From: an uncultured Elusimicrobia bacterium
Lineage (GTDB): Bacteria; Elusimicrobiota; Elusimicrobia; UBA1565; UBA9628
Direction: 5' to 3'
DNA length: 64,000 nt
NCBI GenBank assembly: GCA_903830945.1
Contig: CAIKVT010000081.1
Span: forward strand, 62,001 to 126,000
Positions 24,794 to 32,997 of the stretch are shown in pieces (the first letter of the stretch is position 1; each line of letters starts with the position of its first letter). The notes under the pieces were generated by a model, which saw only the letters and a program-made list of their open reading frames with translations, searched no databases and had not been told where the DNA came from. The translations under genes and the position numbers were made by a program.

Positions 24794-26257
24794 ATGCCAG
24801 CAAGCGCCGTCGAAAAAGCCAAAAAAAATGCGCTCAACAAGACGATCAAACTCTGCCGGGAGCGGCGCATCCTCATCCCGACTTTCGCCCAGCTCAAGGA
24901 TCCGGCCCTGGTCTCCGCGTCGGTGCGCGCCAAGCTCAAGGGCGTCGGTCTCTGGGATATTAATCCCCTCAACCTCTTCCGCATCACCTGGCATAACGAC
25001 ACGGACACCGGGCTTTTTGGCGGCGTTAACTGCCTGGAAATCCCGCAGGCCATAACCGGGATCAAGGCGCGTGTGGTCGGCTTGGTGGGCAAACACTTCC
25101 CCACCGGCGCGCATAAGGTGGGAGCCGCCTTCGGCTGCCTGGCGCCGCGGCTGGTGACCGGCGAGTTCGACCCGTCGACGCAGAAGGCGGTCTGGCCTTC
25201 AACCGGGAACTACTGCCGGGGCGGGGCTTTCGACAGCGCGCTGTTGGGATGTACGGCAGTGGCCATCCTGCCTGAGGGCATGAGCCGCGAGCGCTTCGAC
25301 TGGCTTGAGTCCATCGGGGCCGAGGTGATCGCCACCCCCGGCACTGAATCCAACGTCAAGGAGATCTACGACAAGTGCTGGGAGATCCGCAAGACCCGCA
25401 AGGACTGCGTGATCTTCAACCAGTTCGAGGAGTTCGGCAACCCCTGCTGGCACTACACCACCACCGGGCCGGCCATAGAGGAGGCATTCGCCAAGCTTAA
25501 GGGCAAGCGCTCCCGCCTGGCCGGTTACGTCTCGGCCACGGGTTCGGCCGGCACCATCGCCGCCGGGGATTACCTGCGCAAGAAGTTCCCTCACGTGCGC
25601 GTGGCTGCATCCGAGGCCCTGCAGTGTCCGACCTTGATGCTCAATGGCTTCGGAGAGCATCGCATCGAAGGTATCGGCGACAAGCACGTTCCCTGGGTGC
25701 ACAACGTGCGGAACACCGACGCCGTGACGGCTATCGACGATGATGACTGTATGCGCATCCTGCGGCTCTTCAACGAGGGCGCCGGACGGAAGGTCCTGGC
25801 CCGGGAAGGGGTCAAAGCTGCGGTGCTGGAGGCCCTGCCTCTGCTGGGCATCTCCGGCATCTCCAACATGCTCGGCGCGATCAAGCTCGCGAACTATTAT
25901 GAACTTGACGAGAACGATGTGGTCTTCACCATTTTCACGGACTCGGTGGAGATGTACCGCTCGCGTCTTATCGAGCTCACCCAGATGCATGGGAAATACA
26001 CCAAGATCCAGGCCGCCGTCGACCTGGAGCGTTGCTTGCGCGCAACCGGCGTGAGCTGGTTCAAGGAGCTCGGTTATTGGGACCGCAAGGCCCTGCATAA
26101 CCTCAAGTATTTCACCTGGGTAGAGCAGCAGGGGCGGTCGTCGGACGACCTGCGCCGGCTCTGGGATCCGGAGTTCTGGGATGAGACCTTCGCCCAGGTG
26201 GTGGAGTGGGATAAGCTCATCGCGGAGTTCAACCGCCGCACGGGCGTGACCCCGTAG
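24794..26257 (+). CDS. PLP-dependent fold-type II enzyme (cysteine synthase/TrpB-like)
   Basis: About 487 residues, longer than typical cysteine synthases. The probable PLP lysine is in HFPTGAHKVGAAFG, the substrate-binding loop in STGNYCRGGAF, and the glycine-rich phosphate cup in SATGSAGTIAAG. The architecture suggests beta-elimination or replacement chemistry. The start is placed at MPASAV because GGGAGG lies 5 nt upstream; an ATG at 24773 overlapping the thrC stop is the alternative. It is adjacent to threonine synthase, so threonine, an O-acyl/phospho-homoserine or a derived amino acid is a plausible substrate, but this is a guess. Confidence 0.8.
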   Translation: MPASAVEKAKKNALNKTIKLCRERRILIPTFAQLKDPALVSASVRAKLKGVGLWDINPLNLFRITWHNDTDTGLFGGVNCLEIPQAITGIKARVVGLVGKHFPTGAHKVGAAFGCLAPRLVTGEFDPSTQKAVWPSTGNYCRGGAFDSALLGCTAVAILPEGMSRERFDWLESIGAEVIATPGTESNVKEIYDKCWEIRKTRKDCVIFNQFEEFGNPCWHYTTTGPAIEEAFAKLKGKRSRLAGYVSATGSAGTIAAGDYLRKKFPHVRVAASEALQCPTLMLNGFGEHRIEGIGDKHVPWVHNVRNTDAVTAIDDDDCMRILRLFNEGAGRKVLAREGVKAAVLEALPLLGISGISNMLGAIKLANYYELDENDVVFTIFTDSVEMYRSRLIELTQMHGKYTKIQAAVDLERCLRATGVSWFKELGYWDRKALHNLKYFTWVEQQGRSSDDLRRLWDPEFWDETFAQVVEWDKLIAEFNRRTGVTP

Positions 26258-26259
26258 CC

Positions 26260-28125
26260 TTGAGGCGCTGGCAGGTCGCGGCGCTCGGCGTCCTTGCTGC
26301 CGCCGTCTGTCTTTGCCTGGTCTGGCGTCGGCTGCTCTGGCAGGGACTCCTGCCGGTGGACGGGAACATGATGACGCTCACTTTCCCGGACTGGCGCCTG
26401 ATGCGGACCCTCTGGGAGGCGCCGCACCTGCCCCTTTGGAACCCTTGGCGCAGCTTCGGCGAGCCGCATCTGGCGGACCCGCAGACCATGGCCCTCTACC
26501 CTCCCATGGTCCTGCTCTCCGCCGGGGAAGACTTTATGGGCTTCCTGCGTCTTTGGGTGGTAGGGCATACTTTGCTGGCGGCGTTGTTCATGGCGGCGCT
26601 GGCGTGGCGGCTCTACGCTTGCGTGCCGGCCGCCGCGGCTGCCGCGGTGGTGGCGGGTTGCAACGGATTCTTCATGGCGCGCGTGACCTTCACCGATCAC
26701 TTCGCCTCGGCCGCTTGGCTGCCTGCGATCCTCTATGCCCAGGAAGTCGGATCTCCCTTGGGCCTGGGATTTTGTCTCGCTCTGCAGTGGCTGGCGGGTT
26801 TCCCCCCCTTTTTCATGGTGAGCCTGGTCGCAGCGGCCGTCTGGGCCGCCTGTCAGGGTCGTCAAGGCGTGATGATCTTCGGGCAAGGGTGTCTCTGGGC
26901 TCTCGGCCTTTGCGCCATACAGGTCGTGCCGTTCCTGGAAATGCTGGTGAATTCGGCGCGCGGCGTGTTTCTGTATCCGGCAGCCGCCGTGAAGTACTCG
27001 GTCCCGGCGCGACAGCTCCTTAAGGAATTGTTCATGCCGCTGTGGTCGTTTTATAGCCCGACGCTGGCCGGCGACCCGGCCATCGTCACCTTCTACGCTG
27101 GCGTCCTGGTTTTGGGCTTGGCCCTCTGGGGGATCGGACGCGGCAGACGTCGCGAGGCCGGCTTCGCTCTGGCAACGGCGGGGGCCTGCCTGTTGAGCCT
27201 GGGCGGGGGCCTGCCCGGCTATCGCATCATCCCGCTGTTCCATGTCTTCCGTTTTCCCGCGAATTGGCTTTTGCTTGCCGCCTCCGGGCTGTCCCTCTTG
27301 TGCGCGGCCGGTATCGCTGTCCTTACGACCGCGCGGGCGCGCTGGCTGGCGGCCGCAGCGGTGACGCTGGAACTCATCCTCTTCGCCCAACCGACCCGGG
27401 TCGCTTGGGCGCGGCCGGGCCTGCTGACGGATGCGCCGGTCCTGGCCCGGACTTTGTCAGGCGGCGCCGGACCGATGAGAATCTACCACACCGGGCGACT
27501 TTTCTCACTCTGGAAGCAAGGCAGTCTGCGGACGGAGGAGGATTATCTCCTGATGCGGGATTTTCTGGCGCCGTCGTTCGGGACGGCTTTCGGCATCCAG
27601 GAGGTCTCCAGTTACCAAACGCTTGCGCCCAGGCTCTCTGTCATGTATGCCCAGCGGCTGGCAGCTCAGCGGCTACCCTCGTCTTTGTTGGACCGGGCCG
27701 GGGTGGCCATGGTGGTCGACTTGGCGCCCGGGGCTGGACGTATCGAGCGCGACACTTTACGCGTCATCCTTAATCCGGGCGCGCGGCCGCGCGTGTTTCC
27801 GGAAGATGCGACTTGCGCTCAGGTGAAGCTCTTGGGATATCATCCGGGGCTAGTGACGGCGAGTGTGGCGGCGGTTCGCCCGACGAAGGTCGTTTTGGCG
27901 GAGACGGACTATCCGGGCTGGCGGGCATGGGTGGATGGTCGGCCTGTGGCATCCGCGCGCTACGACGATATTTTCCCGGCCGTGGCGGTCCTTGAAGGCA
28001 AGCATGAGGTGCGGTTCCGGTTCGTCTCCTTGACTTTCTGGTGGGGCGCCTTGATCAGCGCCGTTACGTTCATCGGCTGGCTGCTGAGCGTCCGGAACTC
28101 TGCCCGGGTTCGCCCTGTTCTATAG
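26260..28125 (+). CDS. YfhO-like polytopic membrane protein
   Basis: 621 residues from a TTG start two bases after the upstream stop. About 11-12 hydrophobic segments fill residues 5-400, and a beta-rich outer domain with a final membrane span (about 590-612) closes the protein. The C-terminal stretch ETDYPGWRAWVDGRPV followed by FPAVAVLEGKHEVRFRF is characteristic of YfhO family proteins, GT-C-like membrane proteins linked in Gram-positives to glycosylation of teichoic acids. The N-terminal Asp in LPVDGNMM fits the GT-C loop. Role here: probable lipid-linked sugar transfer. Confidence 0.78.
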   Translation: MRRWQVAALGVLAAAVCLCLVWRRLLWQGLLPVDGNMMTLTFPDWRLMRTLWEAPHLPLWNPWRSFGEPHLADPQTMALYPPMVLLSAGEDFMGFLRLWVVGHTLLAALFMAALAWRLYACVPAAAAAAVVAGCNGFFMARVTFTDHFASAAWLPAILYAQEVGSPLGLGFCLALQWLAGFPPFFMVSLVAAAVWAACQGRQGVMIFGQGCLWALGLCAIQVVPFLEMLVNSARGVFLYPAAAVKYSVPARQLLKELFMPLWSFYSPTLAGDPAIVTFYAGVLVLGLALWGIGRGRRREAGFALATAGACLLSLGGGLPGYRIIPLFHVFRFPANWLLLAASGLSLLCAAGIAVLTTARARWLAAAAVTLELILFAQPTRVAWARPGLLTDAPVLARTLSGGAGPMRIYHTGRLFSLWKQGSLRTEEDYLLMRDFLAPSFGTAFGIQEVSSYQTLAPRLSVMYAQRLAAQRLPSSLLDRAGVAMVVDLAPGAGRIERDTLRVILNPGARPRVFPEDATCAQVKLLGYHPGLVTASVAAVRPTKVVLAETDYPGWRAWVDGRPVASARYDDIFPAVAVLEGKHEVRFRFVSLTFWWGALISAVTFIGWLLSVRNSARVRPVL

Positions 28126-28366
28126 AGACGATCCGGATCGGCGCGTCTCGAAAAATAAATCACCAGATGCGGTTGATCGTGGCTGGAGCCATGGGCGAGT
28201 CGGCTTTGCAGGAGAATGCCTGCCTGAGCTCCGGCATGTTGGAGACTGCCCCATTGACGCGGTAGCGTCCGGTCGAGTGCGGAAACATCTTGGCCGGGGT
28301 TCTTTAGCGTCATGAACTTGGAGTAGCAGCTCTCGGACTGTATTGCGCGCCGGTGGACGCCGTGGT
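28126..28366. other. Convergent intergenic region with a small inverted repeat
   Basis: Between the YfhO stop and the DUS-like stop. GAGACG (28125-28130) pairs with CGTCTC (28144-28149) around an internal palindrome ATCCGGAT. It has no T-run on the plus strand. No gene was seen. Confidence 0.3.
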
Positions 28367-29377
28367 TCAGATCCCGTCGACGCTGACGTTTCGGACCAGC
28401 GCCGGCTCGGCCGAAAGGAAATCCTCTGTCCGGCGCCGGGCGGTCGCCAGATCGGGTGCGGATTGGACCGCCTTGAAAAATGTGTGACCGAATGAAAAAT
28501 TGCGTGCGAAGTACGGCGCTATGACTTGGAGGCGGATCAGCGCCCGTGTCGGATCAAAATCCTCGGAAATATAGTCGCATAGTCTCCGCCAGATTTCGGC
28601 GTAATCCACGTGCAGACCGGGATTGCGCCATCGCGCGAAGATCCAGGGGCAGGCTGCCGCCATGCGCCCGATCATTACTCCGGAGACCGGGGCCAGCTGT
28701 TCGGCATGCTCGCGGAAGTCTTCCGCGCCGCGGATGTCTCCGCTGGCGATGATGGGCAGGCGCGCCTGTTGGGCCAGCTCGCTGTACAGGGCGTGGCGGG
28801 CGCTGCGTTTGAACTTCTCATCGAAAAAGCGTGGGTGGACTGTCAAGGCGTCGACCCCTTCGTCGGCCATCAGACGCAGCCGGTCTTCCAGTCGGCCGCG
28901 CCAGCCCTCGCTCTGTCGGCCCAGCCGAATCTTCGTGAGGAGGGGCCCCGAGAAACAGCGCCGCATGACCCGCAGTATCTCCCGCAAGCGGGGAGCGTCT
29001 TCGAAAAGGTCCGATCCGCATCCTTGGCGCACCGCGGCATAGGCCGCGCAGGCCGCGTTGAGGTCGAGGCCGTCGGGCCGCAGCGCAGAAAGCCGGTCGA
29101 TGATCTCCGGCAGGTGGGCGGTGTCGGCAACCATCAATTGATAGATGACCTTCCCCTCCTGGGGGCGGCGCTTGAGGCAGGGTGAGCGCTTTTGGTCCTC
29201 GTGCAGGATCATCCGGGCCGAAAGCATCTCCGTACATAGCGCTCCGTAGCCCCCAAAATCCGAGAGTAGACGGCGGAAGGCGCTGTGCGTGATCGCGGCC
29301 ATCGGAGCGCAGAACAGCGGCGGGTTGAATATGACTCCCCGCAGAGCCAGCGGCGCAAGCAGTGGCGCTTCATCCAT
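28367..29377 (-). CDS. Divergent tRNA-dihydrouridine synthase family flavoenzyme
   Basis: About 336 residues from MDEAPLL; an upstream in-frame ATG at 29416 lies across the AGTATACT box. The TIM-barrel features of Dus are visible: FCAPMAAITHSAFRRL (FMN binding), TEMLSARMI, LTKIRLG, IIASGDI and GVMIGRMA. The catalytic Cys is present, but its motif is NAACA instead of the usual NxGCP, and the usual HGR appears as HPRF. The tRNA-binding helical C-domain is retained. It may therefore modify an unusual position or act on another substrate. Divergent from ssb. Confidence 0.75.
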   Translation of the reverse strand: MDEAPLLAPLALRGVIFNPPLFCAPMAAITHSAFRRLLSDFGGYGALCTEMLSARMILHEDQKRSPCLKRRPQEGKVIYQLMVADTAHLPEIIDRLSALRPDGLDLNAACAAYAAVRQGCGSDLFEDAPRLREILRVMRRCFSGPLLTKIRLGRQSEGWRGRLEDRLRLMADEGVDALTVHPRFFDEKFKRSARHALYSELAQQARLPIIASGDIRGAEDFREHAEQLAPVSGVMIGRMAAACPWIFARWRNPGLHVDYAEIWRRLCDYISEDFDPTRALIRLQVIAPYFARNFSFGHTFFKAVQSAPDLATARRRTEDFLSAEPALVRNVSVDGI

Positions 29378-29457
29378 ATCCGGCCTGATTGTAGTATACT
29401 GCCCGGGATAGGCCAAGCAATCATCATTGGACTACACCGCAAGGCGTCGGAGGTGTT

Positions 29458-29895
29458 ATGGGGAATTTGAACAAAGTCATGCTCATCGGCCGGCTTACCA
29501 GAGACCCGGAGGTCAAGACGTTCAGCACCGGCGGCAAGGTGGCTAATATCGGCTTCGCCGTCAATAATCGCCGCAAGAACCAGCAGTCAGGCCAGTGGGA
29601 GGACGTGCCAGTTTGGGTAGACCTGAAGGCGTTCAATAGGGAGACAGGGAGGAAACTCGCGGACCTAGTCGAGCAACACCTCCACAAGGGCCAGCAAGCT
29701 TACTTCGAGGGACATCTGGTCCTCGAAGAGTGGGAAGGTAAGACTGATGGCAAGAAGCAGTCGAAGATGGTCGTCTATGTCGATGATTTCCAGTTTTTGG
29801 AGAAGCGCGAAGGTGATGGGAATGGGCCATCCGCTCAACGCGCTCCGGCGAAGGCCCCTGAGTCCGAGCCCGGCATCGAGGAGGCTCCATTCTGA
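29458..29895 (+). CDS. ssb: Single-stranded DNA-binding protein
   Basis: 145 residues. It starts MGNLNKVMLIGRLTRDPEVK, the classic SSB OB-fold N-terminus (1-110), with the conserved aromatic positions in WVDLKAFN and AYFEGHLVLEEW. The disordered tail ends EEAPF, a variant of the DDIPF peptide that recruits replication and repair proteins. The start has GGAGG about 5 nt upstream. It is followed at 28 bp by an RRM protein, so both may be cotranscribed. Confidence 0.95.
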   Translation: MGNLNKVMLIGRLTRDPEVKTFSTGGKVANIGFAVNNRRKNQQSGQWEDVPVWVDLKAFNRETGRKLADLVEQHLHKGQQAYFEGHLVLEEWEGKTDGKKQSKMVVYVDDFQFLEKREGDGNGPSAQRAPAKAPESEPGIEEAPF

Positions 29896-29923
29896 ATTAT
29901 TTGCCGTCGCAAGGAGACCCATC

Positions 29924-30565
29924 ATGACCAGCAACCTGTTCGCCGGCGGCCTTCCTTACGAGATTACGCGGGAGGAGTTGATGGAATTATTCTCCGCATG
30001 CGGCAAGGTCAGCGACGTCAAGCTCATCATGGATGGGTTTACTGGCCGCTCTAAAGGCTTTGGCTTTGTCGAGATGGCCACGGAGGCCGAGGCGCAGGCC
30101 GCAATCGCCAAACTCAATGGCACGACCCTCGGTGAACGCACGCTGTTCATCAGCGAGGCCAGGCCGCAGGAAAATCGTCCCAGTCGTCCCGGCGGCTCCG
30201 GCGGGTTGCCTGGGAAGCCCGGTTTTGTTGAAAGGCGTTCGGGGGTCAAAGACCGCCGGCGCCGGCAGTCCGTCGTTGCGGGGAATCCTAGGCTGGGAGA
30301 CAAGCCGCGGTCAGACGGCGTGAGGCGGGAAGGCTTTAGCGGCGCAAAACAGGGCAGGAACGGCCCCGGCAGTTTCGGCGGCATGAAAAAGAGGCGGGAC
30401 AAGTTCGGCGGGGGCGCCGAGAAGCGCAGCGACTTCGGCGGCAAGAAAAAGTGGGGAGGCAAGCCTTCCGGGAACACTGATAAGCGCAAAGATTTTGGCG
30501 GCAAGAAAAAGTGGGGCGCCCCGCGCTCGCGTCCCGGCCGTAGGGATGAGCGGCGGCCCTCCTGA
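29924..30565 (+). CDS. RRM RNA-binding protein with a long basic Gly-rich tail
   Basis: 213 residues. Residues 1-80 form one RNA recognition motif with RNP2 LFAGGLP and RNP1 KGFGFVEM. The remaining two thirds is disordered, rich in Gly, Lys and Arg, and contains a repeated unit DFGGKKKWG (near 170 and 193) plus related FGGMKKRRDKFGGG copies. Small RRM proteins with short Gly-rich tails are known cold-shock RNA chaperones in cyanobacteria and others; this tail is longer and much more basic than usual. The start has AAGGAG 7 nt upstream. Confidence 0.88.
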   Translation: MTSNLFAGGLPYEITREELMELFSACGKVSDVKLIMDGFTGRSKGFGFVEMATEAEAQAAIAKLNGTTLGERTLFISEARPQENRPSRPGGSGGLPGKPGFVERRSGVKDRRRRQSVVAGNPRLGDKPRSDGVRREGFSGAKQGRNGPGSFGGMKKRRDKFGGGAEKRSDFGGKKKWGGKPSGNTDKRKDFGGKKKWGAPRSRPGRRDERRPS

Positions 30566-30599
30566 AAATGGACGCTGCGCCGCTGCGGCAGGGTGAGCC

Positions 30600-31184
30600 A
30601 TGCTCCCGCGCCTAGAGACGGGCGTCTGCCTTCTGAGCGAGACCGACCCCGGCCGGCTGCCTCCCTGCGCCGCCGAGGTTGCCTTCATCGGACGCTCTAA
30701 CGCGGGCAAGAGCACTCTGCTTAACTCCGTGTGCCGCCGGGACATGGCGCGTGTTTCCAAAACCCCGGGGCGCACCCGCGCCATCAACGTATTTCGAGTC
30801 GGTCAGGACCGCTGGCTCGTCGATCTCCCCGGGTACGGCTTCGCCGTCGGATCCGAAGCCGAGCGCGCCGGCTGGGGCCCTATGATCGAGGGCTACCTGA
30901 AGAGTCGGCCGTCCTTGCGCATGATCTTCGCGCTCATCGACGCCAAAATCGGGCCGACACGCCTAGACCTGCAGATGGTGGAGTGGCTGCGGTCCTACAA
31001 CCTGCCTTGGCGCCCCGTGGCGAGCAAGGCCGACCAAGTGAAAAAATCTCACGCCCAAGCCCGGAGGCGCGAGGCGGCCCACGCCATGGGCTTGCAGCCG
31101 GAAGATCTGGCTTGGGTCAGCGCCCAGGATGGGTCCGGGCTGCGCGAACTGCGCAACGAAGTTATCGCCCTGCTCACTCCTTAG
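30600..31184 (+). CDS. engB: Ribosome biogenesis GTP-binding protein EngB/YsxC
   Basis: A 194-residue GTPase of the TrmE-Era-like superfamily needed for 50S subunit assembly. G1 is GRSNAGKST (about 31-39), G2 PGRTRAIN, G3 DLPGYG and G4 ASKADQ, a variant of TKAD. The spacing and length match YsxC/YihA. The last 11 bp overlap the convergent ABC-F gene. Confidence 0.95.
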   Translation: MLPRLETGVCLLSETDPGRLPPCAAEVAFIGRSNAGKSTLLNSVCRRDMARVSKTPGRTRAINVFRVGQDRWLVDLPGYGFAVGSEAERAGWGPMIEGYLKSRPSLRMIFALIDAKIGPTRLDLQMVEWLRSYNLPWRPVASKADQVKKSHAQARRREAAHAMGLQPEDLAWVSAQDGSGLRELRNEVIALLTP

Positions 31185-32988
31185 GGCCTGTGCGCCGGGC
31201 CTCCAGCTCCTCCCATCGTTTGAACAGGATGTCGATCTTCCGGCATGCCGCATCAAGATTCCTTTGTCGCTGGATCAGTTCGGCTGCGTCGGTGGCCACG
31301 GCAGGATCATCCAGGGTCAAGCGGATTGCCGCAGCCTGCGCCTCCGCTGCGCGGATGCCGGCTTCCATGTTCTTAAGTTCTTTTGACTCTTTGGCGGAAA
31401 GCTCCGGCCGGCCTTTTTCCAAGGCGGCCGCACTCCGTCCCGGCGGCGACGATGCTTCTTCTTGAGCTTCTTTCCAGTTTTCCCACTGTGAGAGATCGGC
31501 AAAAAAACAGGTCTGGCCCCGGCCGTCGAGAGCCAGGATCTGCCGGCTGACACGATCCAGCAAATAGCGATCGTGGGTCACCAGCACCAGCGCGCCTGAA
31601 AATTCCTGCATGCTGGATTCTAGGACCTCGAGTGATTGGAGATCGAGATCGTTCGTGGGCTCGTCTAAGAGGAGCAAGTCCGCGGGCCTGAGCATAAGTC
31701 TGGCGATCAGCACGCGCGCCTGCTCGCCTCCGGAGAGCCGGCTCAGCGGCATGTCGAGTTGCTCCTGACGGAACAGGAAGCGGGATGCCCAGCCGCGAAC
31801 ATGGATGCGGCTGCCCTTGTAAAGCACATGGTCACCGTTGTCGCAGAGCGCCCGGTGTAGGCTCAGGCTTAAGTCGAGCTGGTCGCGATGTTGATCGAAG
31901 TTCACGACTTGCAGCCCTTCGGCTTGTTGGAGCTCGCCTGAATCCGGCGCCAACTGCCCCGCCAGTAGCTTGAGCAGGGTGCTCTTGCCGCTGCCGTTCT
32001 TTCCGATCAAGCCGAGCTTGTCTCCCGGCCGCAGCGTGAGGTCCAGCGGCCCAAAGAGCTTGCGGCCGCCCATGCTCTTTTCGATCTTGGAGGCTTCGAC
32101 AAGACGTTTGGTCCGGCGGTCGCTGCTGGAGAAATCGATATCCGCGGCGCGGCCTTGTGCGTTGTGGTATTTCAATTCAGAGAGCTCGTCGATCAGCTCG
32201 CCGGCCCTGTCGATACGGGCTTGCTGTTTCGTGGTGCGGGCCTTGGGACCCCGGCGCAGCCAAGCGATCTCGCCGCGCACGATGTTTCTCACCGAGTCCT
32301 CGCGTGCCGCCTGGGCGCTGAAGAGCGCCTCGCGATTCTCCAGGAAACGGCTGTAGTTGCCCGCACTGTTGAAATGTCCTTGCGGGTAGCGTGTGTTGAG
32401 CTCCATGACGCGGTTGCTGACGCGCTCCAGGAATCGGCGGTCGTGGGTGACTACCAGGAAGGAAAACTTTAGGCCGGAGAGGAAGCGCTCCAGCCAGAGC
32501 ACGCCCTCGAGGTCGAGATGGTTGGTCGGCTCGTCTAAAAGCAGCAGGTCCGGCTCGCGCACGACCTCGGCGAGGATGGCCAGCCGCTTGCGCCAGCCGC
32601 CGGAAAGCTCGCCGACCTGTTGATTCGGATACTGGAAGCCTGCATCGGCGAGCCCGGCGTCAGCACGCATATCGATCTCATAATCCTGTAGACCGAGCCC
32701 CTGCAGGGCCTGGATTGATTCCTCACGCACGCTCCAGCCCGCGCGCGCTGGCCCAAAGCGGTCCTGCTGCTCCAGGTAGCCAATGCGCAGGCTGCGCCGT
32801 AAGGATAGGGTTCCGTGGTCAGGGCTTTCCAGGCCGGCGAGTATTTTGAGCAATGTGGATTTTCCCATACCGTTGGGGCCGATAAGGCCGGTACGTTCGC
32901 CGTCGAGGAGTCCGAAGGAAAGGCCTGTGAAGAGCGGACGGGCGCCGAAGCTCTTGGAGAGGTCCTGGCAGCTCAGGAGGATTGACAC
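31174..32988 (-). CDS. ABC-F family ATPase (Uup/EttA-like)
   Basis: 604 residues, two ABC cassettes in tandem and no membrane segments. Cassette 1 has GPNGMGKST, VGELSGGWRKR and LLLLDEPTNHLD. Cassette 2 has GKNGSGKST, LSGGEQARVLIA and LLLLDEPTNDLD. The linker between them (about 240-300) is the charged helical P-site tRNA interaction motif of ABC-F proteins. A C-terminal coiled coil (about 520-600) resembles that of Uup, which binds DNA or ribosome. It is a translation factor or resolves stalled ribosomes; subfamily uncertain. Confidence 0.92.
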   Translation of the reverse strand: MSILLSCQDLSKSFGARPLFTGLSFGLLDGERTGLIGPNGMGKSTLLKILAGLESPDHGTLSLRRSLRIGYLEQQDRFGPARAGWSVREESIQALQGLGLQDYEIDMRADAGLADAGFQYPNQQVGELSGGWRKRLAILAEVVREPDLLLLDEPTNHLDLEGVLWLERFLSGLKFSFLVVTHDRRFLERVSNRVMELNTRYPQGHFNSAGNYSRFLENREALFSAQAAREDSVRNIVRGEIAWLRRGPKARTTKQQARIDRAGELIDELSELKYHNAQGRAADIDFSSSDRRTKRLVEASKIEKSMGGRKLFGPLDLTLRPGDKLGLIGKNGSGKSTLLKLLAGQLAPDSGELQQAEGLQVVNFDQHRDQLDLSLSLHRALCDNGDHVLYKGSRIHVRGWASRFLFRQEQLDMPLSRLSGGEQARVLIARLMLRPADLLLLDEPTNDLDLQSLEVLESSMQEFSGALVLVTHDRYLLDRVSRQILALDGRGQTCFFADLSQWENWKEAQEEASSPPGRSAAALEKGRPELSAKESKELKNMEAGIRAAEAQAAAIRLTLDDPAVATDAAELIQRQRNLDAACRKIDILFKRWEELEARRTGPKE

Positions 32989-32997
32989 GGGAAGTGG

